Shown: in pieces, positions 1 through 8,360 of the stretch
How the letters are laid out: every line of letters starts with the position of its first letter
Numbering within the stretch: position 1 is the first letter of the stretch
Assembly (NCBI RefSeq): GCF_009363075.1
Contig: NZ_CP045293.1
Coordinates: forward strand, 1,798,001 to 1,862,000
Direction: 5' to 3'
DNA from: Paenibacillus guangzhouensis
GTDB lineage: Bacteria; Bacillota; Bacilli; Paenibacillales; Paenibacillaceae
Length of the DNA: 64,000 nucleotides
Position numbers and translations under genes: made by a program
The notes under the pieces: generated by a model
Told to the model about the DNA's origin: nothing
Seen by the model: the letters and a program-made list of their open reading frames with translations, nothing else
The model's database searches: none

Positions 1-658
1 AGGCAAGTGGCGTGTCTATCCCGAAATGGCGGCTGCAGGCCTCTGGACGACGCCTTCGGATCTTGCACGTTTAGGTATCGAATTACAATTAACATTGAAC
101 AATAATTCGAATGGCATGCTTTCTACGGACACGCTAAACCAAATGTTAACCGCCCAGGTCGAGGATCATATGGGCATCGGATTCTTCCTTGAAGGTAAAG
201 GGGAAAGCAGCCGTTTCGGCCATAGCGGGTGGGATGAAGGTTTCGTAGCCCAGTTCGTTTTATCCAAACATCTCGGTTTTGGTGCCGTCATCATGATCAA
301 CTCGAACGAAGGCAATCCAATGCTTAAGGAAATCGAGCGAGCTATCGCTCGCGAATACGGATGGCCCGGATATTTTCCTGACGAAACTAACGTTACTGTA
401 CCGCGCAATATACTAAATGAATACGTAGGTGATTATAAGGCAGCATCCGGACTACAAGCCTCAGTCATACAGGATGGCAATGACTTAGGCTTACGAATTA
501 AGGAACAGTCTCCAATCAGGCTGTCTCCCGAATCGGAAACGAAATTTTCAACAGAGGGACCTAACACAGTTGTCGATTTCGAAAGAGACGGTGATGGCCA
601 TGTGATGGCATTGCATATTCATCAAGAAGGAAGATCATTCCGGGCGGACAAACAATAA
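1..658 (+). CDS. Serine hydrolase (beta-lactamase/PBP4* family), C-terminal part
   Basis: The frame is open to the window edge (codons GKWRVYPEMAAAGLW from base 2), so this is the 3' end of a longer gene. AAAGLWTTPSDLARLG is the conserved block of class-C-type serine hydrolases, which also occurs in the gene at 41138-42169. FGHSGWDEGF is the H-S-G block that replaces the KTG motif in this family. The last ~85 residues, from PRNILNEYVGDY, look like the C-terminal lipocalin-like extension seen in many of these proteins. The catalytic SxxK lies outside the window. Substrate is unknown; relatives hydrolyse peptides or esters. It is followed by the first, degenerate copy of the cassette repeat. 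Confidence 0.85.
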   Translation, partial: GKWRVYPEMAAAGLWTTPSDLARLGIELQLTLNNNSNGMLSTDTLNQMLTAQVEDHMGIGFFLEGKGESSRFGHSGWDEGFVAQFVLSKHLGFGAVIMINSNEGNPMLKEIERAIAREYGWPGYFPDETNVTVPRNILNEYVGDYKAASGLQASVIQDGNDLGLRIKEQSPIRLSPESETKFSTEGPNTVVDFERDGDGHVMALHIHQEGRSFRADKQ

Positions 659-701
659 TCGGTTTAGTTGTGAAGCTTTACCAATTTCAACAGCTTTATT
701 A

Positions 702-780
702 CGTTAACGGGGAACGAGAGTTGCGGAGCTTGCTTGTAGGCAGCTCCTTTTTGCTTTATTGAACTAATTAGCAGGATAGT
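702..780 (+). repeat. Cassette repeat copy R1 (degenerate)
   Basis: Reads TTAACGGGGAACGAGAGTTG at the left. Next is an imperfect hairpin (GGAGCTTGC with GGCAGCTCC) ending in a T-run, then GAACTAATTAGCAGGATAGT as the right box. It aligns with R2 and R3 but has several changes. It marks the left border of the array and probably terminates the upstream serine hydrolase transcript. Confidence 0.6.
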
Positions 781-860
781 GCGGTGGCGGCGATGCAGGT
801 ATTTAGGGACATGCAAAGAAATAAATAGGTAACTACCATCATTCGGAAGGAGCGTAGGAA

Positions 861-1433
861 ATGAGTTTCATTCAATTAGAAGGTGAAAGAATATCATTAA
901 TCCCGCTTGAGTTGGAGCACGCAGATTCCTTATTCCATTGTTCACAATCTCCTCTAATATGGGAAAACCTCCCGACTAAAATCCAAAATTTGTATGAAAT
1001 GCAGACCTTTATACGTGCAGCAATTTTAGGGAGGGAACACGGAGATGAATTTCCTTATGTTGTCTTTGATAAAACGCTTAATAGAACGGTCGGAATGACC
1101 CGATATTTAAGGATTTCGTCTGTGCACAAGAACTTGAATATCGGATGGACATGGTATTCTCCTGAAGTATGGCGAACAGCGGTAAATTCAGAGTGTAAGT
1201 ATTTGTTACTAAAATATGCATTTGAAGAATGGAAAGCTGTTCGTGTTGAAATAATTACGACAACGACTAATAGCCGTTCACAAAAAGCTATTGAACGATT
1301 GGGAGCAAAGAAGGAAGGAATACTTAGGAAAAAATATAATGGATTAGATTATGTAGTGTATAGTGTAATTGATGAGGATTGGTTTGATGTTAAGAATCGG
1401 CTTGAGTCATTCTTAAAACGACCAAACGCTTAG
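861..1433 (+). CDS. GNAT acetyltransferase, RimJ/RimL type
   Basis: 190 aa, start ATG after the SD GGAAGGAG. The opening FIQLEGERISLIPLELEHAD and the later NIGWTWYSPEVWRTAVNSE followed by LLLKYAFE are typical of RimJ/RimL-like GNAT domains (Acetyltransf_3), which transfer an acetyl group from acetyl-CoA to N-terminal or small-molecule amines. NSRSQKAIERLGAKKEGILR is the usual C-terminal block. The substrate cannot be read from sequence. It is the first cassette: R1 lies upstream, and the stop codon is 12 bases before the left box of R2. A gene of this kind would be at home in a cassette array. Confidence 0.85.
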   Translation: MSFIQLEGERISLIPLELEHADSLFHCSQSPLIWENLPTKIQNLYEMQTFIRAAILGREHGDEFPYVVFDKTLNRTVGMTRYLRISSVHKNLNIGWTWYSPEVWRTAVNSECKYLLLKYAFEEWKAVRVEIITTTTNSRSQKAIERLGAKKEGILRKKYNGLDYVVYSVIDEDWFDVKNRLESFLKRPNA

Positions 1434-1445
1434 ATTTTGCGTTTG

Positions 1446-1535
1446 AACTAACGGGACACGATAGTTGAATCAAGATATAGGCAGCAGGTCAAACGATCGG
1501 CTGCCGTTTTCATTAATGTAACGGGCAGTTTAGTG
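1446..1535 (+). repeat. Cassette repeat copy R2
   Basis: Left box AACTAACGGGACACGATAGT, whose ends AACTA and TAGTT are inverted. The hairpin pairs GGCAGC with GCTGCC, followed by TTTTC. The right box is GTAACGGGCAGTTTAGT. It lies between the GNAT and CPCC genes, in the same orientation as both. Confidence 0.9.
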
Positions 1536-1587
1536 CAAATAGAGGTTGGGTGTTTTATGATAAAGAAAAAAGTATTTGAGGTGTACT

Positions 1588-2103
1588 GTGAAAAAGTATA
1601 CATGCCCCTGTTGCGGCTACAAAACGATAGACAGTGACGGGGATTATGACATTTGTCCAGTATGTTATTGGGAAGATGACCCTTTTCAAAAAATGAATGA
1701 ATATGATTTAGGAGCCAATAAGATACCATTGATAGAGGCGCAAAAGAATTACCTACTGTATGGCGCTTGTGAGGAAACGGCAACCCAATTTGTTAGGAAG
1801 CCAGCAGAGCAAGACAAAAGAGACCCTGATTGGGAGCCGATTAATGACGACAGTCTTTACGAGTTCAAATTAGCTTGTCGTAAGTTTATTGAAGGTACGT
1901 ACAGCATCGCTGAATTGCAGCATCATTTATCTTGGATAGCAGTACCTGACGATATCGCAGAAGACATAAAACAAATAGATAACGATTTAGAAATGATTAG
2001 ATTTTGTACTTCGGATTACAAACAGCGAAATGAAGCGCTGAATGTGGTCAATGTAATGCTAAAAAAATTGAATATTACCATTGAAAGTAATGGTGACTAT
2101 TGA
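1588..2103 (+). CDS. CPCC family cysteine-rich protein
   Basis: 171 aa. GTG start chosen because GAGGTG sits four bases upstream; a TTG 12 bases earlier would overlap that SD. KKYTCPCCGYKTI followed by YDICPVCYWEDD gives the two CxxC knuckles of the CPCC domain (PF14206), a probable zinc ribbon. The remaining ~110 residues are acidic and helical (ELQHHLSWIAVPDDIAED) and I do not recognise them. CPCC proteins are small soluble proteins of unknown role, and some occur near toxin or immunity genes (family knowledge, not shown here). The TGA stop touches the left box of R3 directly. Confidence 0.8.
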   Translation: MKKYTCPCCGYKTIDSDGDYDICPVCYWEDDPFQKMNEYDLGANKIPLIEAQKNYLLYGACEETATQFVRKPAEQDKRDPDWEPINDDSLYEFKLACRKFIEGTYSIAELQHHLSWIAVPDDIAEDIKQIDNDLEMIRFCTSDYKQRNEALNVVNVMLKKLNITIESNGDY

Positions 2104-2191
2104 ACAAACGGGACACGATAGTTTAAAAGCAACAAGAAGGCAGCCGATTATCGTTCGGTTGCTTTTTTGTTGAACCAACGGGCAGGATATT
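2104..2191 (+). repeat. Cassette repeat copy R3
   Basis: Left box CAAACGGGACACGATAGTTT. The stem-loop pairs AAGCAACAAGAAGGCAGCCG imperfectly with CGGTTGCTTTTTT, so it doubles as a terminator. The right box is CCAACGGGCAGGATATT. It begins at the base after the CPCC stop codon. Confidence 0.85.
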
Positions 2192-2201
2192 ACGGAAGTT
2201 G

Positions 2202-2627
2202 ATGGAATTATTTAATAATCAAATATATAAAAGAGGATTCGCCAATACAATGATCGAGAACGACACCTTCTGTAAAATCTTTATTGATACTGATGAGCAA
2301 TACGAGTATTTGTATCATTTAATCAATAAATTGGTTAATGGAAATGCCGAAACGAGGCGCGACATTAAGAATGAAACATTGGTTTTATCTTTAGTAAAAA
2401 ACGATGATTTTGACGCTATCCAAAGATTAGACTTCCCTGATGGCTTTCTACATTCAAGGTATTATCTTGAAGTTGAACCAAATGGAAATTTTGAATTTCA
2501 AAGATACATTATGTCTATTTCTTTGCTTCTTGAAAGTCTATGGACAAGCGGCTTAAATGCTGTTGCAGCTTGTGACTTTGAAGAGTTACTCCCTAGAAAA
2601 GGTGGCTACAATTACGTAGGGGATTAA
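2202..2627 (+). CDS. Conserved-looking protein of unknown function (cassette gene)
   Basis: 141 aa, acidic, no membrane segment or signal peptide. ATG at 2202 is preferred; the upstream context ACGGAAG is a weak ribosome site, and a TTG one codon earlier is possible. I recognise no domain. Composition and length look like an ordinary cytosolic alpha/beta protein (IFIDTDEQYEYLYHLINKL, then RLDFPDGFLHSRYYLEVEP). The 5' end follows the right box of R3 by only ten bases. The TAA stop is the first three bases of TAAGCTAACGGG, the left box of R4, so the gene exactly fills the space between two repeats. Confidence 0.65.
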   Translation: MELFNNQIYKRGFANTMIENDTFCKIFIDTDEQYEYLYHLINKLVNGNAETRRDIKNETLVLSLVKNDDFDAIQRLDFPDGFLHSRYYLEVEPNGNFEFQRYIMSISLLLESLWTSGLNAVAACDFEELLPRKGGYNYVGD

Positions 2628-2711
2628 GCTAACGGGACACTATAACTTAATTAAAATGCGGCTGCCGGCAAAGATCGGCAGCCGCGTTGCGCTAACGGGC
2701 AGTTTAGTTTA
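2625..2711 (+). repeat. Cassette repeat copy R4
   Basis: TAAGCTAACGGGACACTATA at the left and GCTAACGGGCAGTTTAGTT at the right. The hairpin is nearly perfect: GCGGCTGCCG, a short loop, then CGGCAGCCGC. It is among the cleanest copies. Confidence 0.92.
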
Positions 2712-2831
2712 ACTGTGTTTCACTGATGTGTCTTTTTATGTAATATATGATTTGGAATTATTTTTTATATAATTTCAAACTGTTCCCTCTGCTACCATTG
2801 AAATAATAACACTACAGGGGAGGAAATTGGG

Positions 2832-3686
2832 TTGTCTTTACAAGTTCGTCCATATTGCGCTGAATTAGAGGAAACAGTTAAAAATTTAAATCACAAAGCG
2901 TGGATACTTTTCAAGTATAATAAAGATTTCGATCATCAGAGGATGAGTTGTGTATTTAACGAGGACGGTAACTTAATTTGTGTGGGATACTTACGACATG
3001 GAATAGCTGATGATCATGATGTATTCGAAATCGAAATGCCCACTAATGAATTAGCTTCAAATCGTTTGAATGAAGTGAGAATGGCTCTTTACCCTATATT
3101 CATAAATACCTATCAAAAGTTCCGTAATCCAAACAAGAAAACAAAGTTGGTTGCGTGGAAAGACTTTTATGGTGACAGAGAGTTTTACGAAGAGAAGGGC
3201 TTTATCCCTTATCAAACATATTATTTAGCAAACCGTTCACTTGAAGAACCCTTGCCAGAAGTCAGAACGCCTGTTGGGGTTAATGTCAAATTTCACCCGA
3301 TGGAATCCAAAGAGGAAAGAATCAAATATACCGAATTAGAAAATCAATTTTATCAAGGTGTTGTATACAGAAGTGTAAATATGTTGGAATGGATGATGGG
3401 TGGACCAGAATTACATACCATTTCTGCATTTGAAGGCGATGAACTTGTTGGCAGCGTAATGTGTTGGCAAACTGGTGCCGTTGAAAGATTATTCGTAATT
3501 CCGCGATGTCGTAATAAAGGGCTGGGTAAGTTTCTCATATCGAAGGGTTTTGAGTATCACATTAAGAATGGTCGAAACGAAGTTTATACGCTGGTAAATG
3601 AACAAGATAAGGAAGCTATGATGTTGTTAGAGACAATGGGGTATACCTTTCCTGTAAGAATGGAACTCAAGGCGTTGGATGTGTAG
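2832..3686 (+). CDS. GNAT acetyltransferase, two-domain
   Basis: 284 aa. TTG start decided by GGGGAGG eight bases upstream. The C-terminal half (about residues 145-284) is a clear GNAT fold: GDELVGSVMCW, then AVERLFVIPRCRNKGLGKFL with the acetyl-CoA loop R-x-K-G-L-G-K, then LVNEQDKEAMMLLETMGYTF. The N-terminal half (DGNLICVGYLRHG, then FYGDREFYEEKGFIPYQ) reads like a second, weaker GNAT domain, so this may be a tandem-GNAT protein. Substrate is unknown. R4 lies upstream and R5 downstream. Confidence 0.8.
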   Translation: MSLQVRPYCAELEETVKNLNHKAWILFKYNKDFDHQRMSCVFNEDGNLICVGYLRHGIADDHDVFEIEMPTNELASNRLNEVRMALYPIFINTYQKFRNPNKKTKLVAWKDFYGDREFYEEKGFIPYQTYYLANRSLEEPLPEVRTPVGVNVKFHPMESKEERIKYTELENQFYQGVVYRSVNMLEWMMGGPELHTISAFEGDELVGSVMCWQTGAVERLFVIPRCRNKGLGKFLISKGFEYHIKNGRNEVYTLVNEQDKEAMMLLETMGYTFPVRMELKALDV

Positions 3687-3704
3687 CTAGTTAGCAAAGA
3701 GAAC

Positions 3705-3832
3705 TAATGTGTAAATAAGTGGACTATACGATTGCCATTTGGCAGCTATATTCCGCTGACGGACAGTTTAGCTTAATAAATAACTACAACGCGGCTGCCA
3801 GTATTAATCGGCTGCCGCGTTATGCTAACGAT
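3705..3832 (+). repeat. Cassette repeat R5 (two overlapping or fused copies)
   Basis: A degenerate copy (GGACTATACG, ATTGCCATTTGGCAGCT, then GCTGACGGACAGTTTAG) runs into a second one: TTTAGCTTAAT, hairpin ACGCGGCTGCC with GGCTGCCGCGT, then GCTAACGAT. The second lacks a full right box. It looks like a recombinant or nested pair, as expected if a cassette between two copies had been lost. Confidence 0.7.
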
Positions 3833-4148
3833 TTCAATTCTATCCAGTGAATGTCTAGTGACAAGAATGTCTACCGATTAATATCCGCGTAAATCGCGGT
3901 TTTTTTATTTTATCGGTTGTCAAAATTCTGTGACAATAATATGTGCCGATTGGTCGAAATGTGCCAAGAATATGATTCGTTTGTCAATCTTGTTGTTAAA
4001 TGTAATCATTAAGCTATTCTAGCTAATAGGTTGTCAATATTTAAAACTTAATGGATTCAATCGACAGTGGTATACTGAAAAATGAGTATAGCAAATAACC
4101 CCTCCTTCAGTTGTGGGAATAATTTCCTGAAAAGGTGAGAATATCCTT
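3833..4148. other. Non-coding interval with terminator, left flank of the IS110 element
   Basis: No open reading frame. CCGCG, a five-base loop, CGCGG and a run of seven T at 3887-3908 form an intrinsic terminator on the plus strand. The rest is AT-rich. The end of the IS110 element should lie here, but I cannot place it because members of that family usually lack long terminal inverted repeats. Confidence 0.5.
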
Positions 4149-5347
4149 CTAACTCAATTGAAATGCTTCTTTTTTAGTAAGGATCGCGTAAATCCAGTGG
4201 ATCAGCTTGTTTACGCAGGCAATTACAGCTACTTTAAATGGCTTTCCCTCGGCGCGTTTTTTATCGTAATATGCTCGGAGTTTCTCGTTACGCGAGCCGC
4301 GCAGACCACAACGTACAGCCAAATATAAAGTGGTTCGAAGTCTTCTGGATCCACGTTTGGTAATCTTGTTTCGGTTAGCTGTAAACTTGCCAGAGGAGAA
4401 GACACTAGGGTCGACACCGGCAAATGCAACAAGCTTTTTTGCATGATCAAATCGATCGATTTCCCCGACCTCAGCCAGAATTGTTGCCGCAATTCTGGTG
4501 CCAATGCCGGGTATCGATTGGATCAGCTCATATTCATGTAATTCTGCAGCCAGAGCATCTATCGACTGTTCGAGGTTGGCCAGGTGCTCTTGGTACTGCA
4601 GGAGCAAATGAATGAGCAGTTCCAGTGAGATAAGATGGCTTGAAAAAGCTGTTTCTTTAAAAGGATTTCGCTTGGCAGCAGCAACTAACTTCAGTGCTCG
4701 TTCAAGCGCCCAATCGGAATTTATCCGACCAGAGATGGATTGAATCGTCGCTGTAACGTCATTCAGAGACTTGGATAGCACCGAGGAAGATGTGGGATAA
4801 AGGGCCAGAAAACGAAGTGACACCTTCGAATACAGGTCTCCAAACACACCACGGTATTCCGGAAATACTTGATCAAGAACCGCTTGAAACTGCAACTTCG
4901 CTTGCACATACATATCCGTTAAAGAGTCATGCTGCCTTGTCAAATAGCGCAGATTCAACATGAAATGTCCCCGTTTTTGTACGGCTCCAACTCCTCTTTA
5001 TAGAATAATTCTCCTAGTTGGTAAGCGTCAGCGATATCCGTTTTAACCTTGCGCAAGTTGGTTTTTTTAGCCTGATGTGAAATTAACGGATTCATGACAA
5101 TATACAAATATTGATGCTCATCTAGAAACTGAATAACAGGACTATGGTAATGTCCAGTTGCTTCTAACACTACTGCCGGACGTTGTCCGGTAAAGGATTC
5201 AAGATCCTGTAAAAGGTTTAGAAAAGTCGCGAGCCCCTCCAGATTATGCTCAAATCGAAGGACCTTTCCGTACGGAACACCTCGATCCGTAAATGCTTGA
5301 GCATGACTTTCTCCTTTGGAAACATCAAGTCCAATAACAGGATTCAT
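4149..5347 (-). pseudogene. IS110-family transposase, split by a frameshift
   Basis: Start ATG at 5347 after AAGGAG. The N-terminal part has the RuvC-like DEDD domain: VIGLDVSKGESH (first Asp), VVLEATGHYH (Glu) and KVKTDIADAYQLGELF (two Asp). The C-terminal part is the Tnp20 domain: SIPGIGTRIAATILAEVGEI, then FAGVDPSVFSSGKF with the conserved Ser. The frame breaks at about 4975-4981. The run of five A in TACAAAAACGGG yields a stop after 131 codons, while moving back one base continues as KRGHF and then MLNLRYLTRQ, as family members usually read. One A may be lost, or -1 slippage at AAA-AAC may restore the protein. IS110 enzymes normally have a single uninterrupted ORF of about 400 aa. Confidence 0.85.
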
Positions 5348-5354
5348 ATAACCA

Positions 5355-5545
5355 CTCCTTGTTCTATATTCGCCAGAAACCCTAACCTTCTTGTCGTCCA
5401 CATTATCGCAGGTGATTCGGGGTCAAAGCCCCAACTAGCCTAATCATGGTTTAACAAGTAGGGGGGATGAACGGAATAGCACTCGGGATCTGAGTCCCAC
5501 GGGCAGAAACGTTCGATCCCCGGCTACCTCAATCTTATGACCACA
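5355..5545 (-). ncRNA. Candidate IS110 bridge-RNA region
   Basis: The ~200 bases upstream of the transposase are non-coding and rich in short stems on the minus strand: GGGGC TTT GACCCC, and GGGACTCAGATCCC. IS110-group elements are now known to express a guide (bridge) RNA from this position, with loops that pair to target and donor. Position and structure fit, but I have not matched loops to flanking DNA. A T-arm-like stretch (GTTCGATCCCCGGC on the plus strand) lies in it and was not accepted as a tRNA. Confidence 0.4.
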
Positions 5546-5553
5546 CAAAAAGG

Positions 5554-5606
5554 AGGTCGACCAGTAAGTTCTGGTGACCTCATAATACGAATGGGCAGGA
5601 TAGTTG
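5554..5606 (+). repeat. Cassette repeat R6, right half only
   Basis: The hairpin AGGTCGACCAG with CTGGTGACCT has an entirely different stem sequence from other copies. It is followed by CGAATGGGCAGGATAGTTG, the right box. The left box is absent, and the IS110 element lies where it should be, so the insertion may have split or displaced this copy. Confidence 0.65.
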
Positions 5607-5727
5607 AATGATATAGTGTAGTTACACTTCATTAGATCGACTTTGCGTAGAAGTAATTCAAAGAACATGAATTCCAACATATGGTATAATGAGATGGCTG
5701 GATCTTTTATTGTGGGGGTGTTAATCC

Positions 5728-5961
5728 ATGGATAAGAAAATACATGAAACACAACCAGATAGTCATCTAATCACAAACAATGGTCGTACAGTTGTAAATG
5801 AAATGATGGAAGAGGCACAAAGAATCGAAGGAGGAGGTCCTCCTAGAAAAGTTGATTTACGTACAATGCCCACTCCAATAAAGCTTTTCGGTTATTTTTT
5901 TATCAGTTGTGTAATTATTATGGGAATTGTTGTAATTTTTATAATGATATTTGATAATTAA
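5728..5961 (+). CDS. Small single-pass membrane protein, unknown
   Basis: 77 aa, ATG after GGGGGTG. The soluble hydrophilic N-terminus of about 50 residues contains RIEGGGPPRKVDLRTMPTPI. A single C-terminal transmembrane helix (FGYFFISCVIIMGIVVIFIM) is followed by only a few residues. I do not recognise the family. An imperfect hairpin with a T-run at about 5978-6014 follows and probably terminates it. It is a cassette gene lying between R6 and R7. Confidence 0.65.
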   Translation: MDKKIHETQPDSHLITNNGRTVVNEMMEEAQRIEGGGPPRKVDLRTMPTPIKLFGYFFISCVIIMGIVVIFIMIFDN

Positions 5962-6087
5962 AAAGAGAAGTTCTATTCAAGAAACTGCTCCATTGTCAGG
6001 AGTGGTTTTTCTTTAAATAATATTAAAAATTTTTGGCCAAAACTGTACTTTAGCTTAAATAATTTGGTTAATTAATCGTATCGGATC

Positions 6088-6180
6088 ATTAAGCTAACGG
6101 GACACTATAGCTTAATCAATAACTAAAACGCGGCTGCCGGCATGAATCGGCAGCCGCGTTGTGCTGACGGGCAGTTTACT
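6088..6180 (+). repeat. Cassette repeat copy R7
   Basis: The left box has perfect nine-base inverted ends, ATTAAGCTA and TAGCTTAAT, around ACGGGACACTA. The hairpin pairs AACGCGGCTGCCG with CGGCAGCCGCGTT. The right box is GCTGACGGGCAGTTTAC. Confidence 0.93.
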
Positions 6181-6522
6181 GGAGCTTTTATGCTATTAAG
6201 AAAGGGTAATGAATAAAACTTGAGTATTATTTAAATCGGATCTATAATTGGATTATCTTCCAAAATGAGGTGAAAAGGGTGACAATCCGTATCGTTCGAA
6301 GTATTTAGTTTTCGGGCTGGAAAAAACGCGTACCAGCCAACAAGGGGGTTTTCTGCCCTTTTGAAGAAAACTAAGCCTAGAACGGTCTCGATTGGCATTG
6401 CTTTTTAATATGGCCAAGGGACACAGTTTGATCTGCCGGGATTAATGATATTGCTCATTGATCCCGACCGATCAACTTAGTTGTATCCTTGGCTTTTAAT
6501 TATCTCATTGGGGGAAACAAAG
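6181..6522 (+). promoter_or_regulatory. Long leader upstream of the ABC transporter
   Basis: A gap of about 340 bases with no ORF of note but several possible stems: GGCTGG with CCAGCC at 6314-6338, and GGGATTAATGA with TCATTGATCCC at 6436-6464. A very short GTG-initiated reading frame (GTGACAATCCGTATC) follows GGTGAAAAGGG. The layout resembles attenuated leaders of antibiotic-responsive transporters, but no known riboswitch consensus is visible. Function is inference only. Confidence 0.35.
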
Positions 6523-8244
6523 ATGTTAAAAAAATGCATTCTACTTTTCAAGTGGACAATATTGATATATATACTCATGGGGTTTATGGTTCAATTTTTT
6601 AATACCCTTGGAATAAAGATATTTCAACAGCTGTTAGACAAAGTAGTTTTAGCCAATAGTTTCAACGAGGTTACATCACTTATCATTTTATATGGTGCTT
6701 TGTTAGCAGGTTCGACAGTTCTTAATTACCTCATGGAATACCCCCATACTAAATTATCCAATAACATCTTGGAAAAGTTAAGGATTATGGCGCTTTCTAA
6801 AGTATCTAAGATTGATTATTCCTCCTACCAGAATAAAGGCACAGGAGAAGTAATAAAAATCATTGATAATGGCGCTTTGGCTGGAATGAATATCATTCAT
6901 GCGTTTTACTTGAGAATATTTTACGAATTAGTTCCAACCATTATTTTCAGTTTGTACTTTTTAAGTCTTTATAACATGAAAATCATGATGGCCATTGCAG
7001 CTGGCTATGTAGTTATTTTCTTTCTTAATAATATACTGCTCCGGATGTTATACCGAATAAAATCTTCTCTGCTTGAAAAACAGGAGAAAATGTCTAAGTA
7101 TTCATTACGTGGTTTTATGGAGTTAGTTGTATTTCGCATAAACAAGAGATTCGACAAAGAAATAGAACGGTTGCAACATACGGCCGATGACATTGTTAAT
7201 AAAAATACTCATCTTAGAATGATTCATGAATCATTTTTTGCCTTATTCGCTTTATTAGTCAATATTATAAAAGTGATCGTTGTAGTTTTTGGTATTCAAA
7301 ATGTAATGAACGGTGAGACCTCTATTGGTATCATCATCGCTCTGATCATGTTTATTGAGCAAGTCTACACGCCTCTGGCAATCTTCAATGTTCTTTACGT
7401 GGATTACAAATTGAATCGAGTCACTTATCGCCGGTTTGAAGAATTTCTGAACGCACCCGAGGATAGGAATTTGGATCGAGGAAGAGATGTGAAGACTATG
7501 CAGGGAAATATCGAGTTTAAAAATGTTAATTTTGATTACGGGACTTCTTCGATCTTGAGCGATGTTACTTTTTCTGTTAGTCAAGGAAGCTCTATCGCAA
7601 TTATCGGACTGAGTGGCAGCGGAAAATCGACTATTATTAAATTAATGGTGGGGCTTTTGAAAAAAAAGTCTGGAAACATTTTGTTTGATGGGATCGATAT
7701 TGATGAGATAAAATTGAACAGTCTTTATGATCATATATCGTATATTTCACAGGAAACGCCCATCTTCGATACAACAATACGAGAAAATATTATCTTTGAT
7801 AATATGGTACCTGATGAGAATGTTTATAAGATATTAGATAATGTCCATCTGAAGGAAAAAGTGTTGTCTTTTCCAAATCAACTAGATACTATGGTTGGAG
7901 AAAGAGGAATGAAATTGTCCGGAGGCGAAAGGCAACGACTAGCTTTCGGCAGAATAATAGCACAGCAAAGGAATATTGTTATACTTGATGAACCTGTCTC
8001 AGCACTTGATAACATTACAGAGAAGAGCATCATGGACAATGTGTTACAAATGTTTTCTAACAGAACACTAATAATAATTGCACATAGACTTTATTCCATA
8101 AAAGATGTAGACAAGATATTACTAGTCAAAGATGGGGAGGTTGTCGATGAAGGCGACTTCGAATATTTGAGCCGTCATAGCGCATATTTTCAAGAATTAT
8201 GGAGCAAGGAAATTCAGGGTAGTGCTGATATTGTTGCTGTTTAA
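6523..8244 (+). CDS. ABC transporter, fused permease-ATPase (exporter type)
   Basis: 573 aa, ATG at 6523 after GGGGGAAA; the track frame opens 14 codons earlier without a ribosome site. About six membrane helices fall in residues 5-310. The ATPase domain follows: Walker A GLSGSGKST, Q-loop ISYISQETPIFD, signature LSGGERQR, Walker B IVILDEP, D-loop SALD and H-loop IAHR. All catalytic residues are present. This half-transporter should dimerise in the cytoplasmic membrane and export a lipid, peptide or drug. It has no partner gene. It lies alone between R7 and R8, which suits a cassette, although its size is large for one. Confidence 0.88.
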   Translation: MLKKCILLFKWTILIYILMGFMVQFFNTLGIKIFQQLLDKVVLANSFNEVTSLIILYGALLAGSTVLNYLMEYPHTKLSNNILEKLRIMALSKVSKIDYSSYQNKGTGEVIKIIDNGALAGMNIIHAFYLRIFYELVPTIIFSLYFLSLYNMKIMMAIAAGYVVIFFLNNILLRMLYRIKSSLLEKQEKMSKYSLRGFMELVVFRINKRFDKEIERLQHTADDIVNKNTHLRMIHESFFALFALLVNIIKVIVVVFGIQNVMNGETSIGIIIALIMFIEQVYTPLAIFNVLYVDYKLNRVTYRRFEEFLNAPEDRNLDRGRDVKTMQGNIEFKNVNFDYGTSSILSDVTFSVSQGSSIAIIGLSGSGKSTIIKLMVGLLKKKSGNILFDGIDIDEIKLNSLYDHISYISQETPIFDTTIRENIIFDNMVPDENVYKILDNVHLKEKVLSFPNQLDTMVGERGMKLSGGERQRLAFGRIIAQQRNIVILDEPVSALDNITEKSIMDNVLQMFSNRTLIIIAHRLYSIKDVDKILLVKDGEVVDEGDFEYLSRHSAYFQELWSKEIQGSADIVAV

Positions 8245-8262
8245 TGTAAACTAGATGTAACT

Positions 8263-8340
8263 CAACTAACAGGACACGATAATACTACATCAGGCTGCCG
8301 GCACGAACGGCAGCCTATTAAGCTAACGGGCAGGTTTGTA
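8263..8340 (+). repeat. Cassette repeat copy R8
   Basis: Left box CAACTAACAGGACACGATAA has one change in the core (CAGG for CGGG). The hairpin pairs AGGCTGCCG with CGGCAGCCT. The right box is GCTAACGGGCAGGTTTG. Confidence 0.88.
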
Positions 8341-8360
8341 GAATAAGGAAGGAGAGAAGG

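Noticed and set aside
5480-5531. tRNA-like stretch with GTTCGATCCCCGGC
   Set aside because: A T-arm-like sequence is present, but no matching acceptor 5' strand, D-arm or clear anticodon arm is found. It lies in the IS110 upstream structured region.
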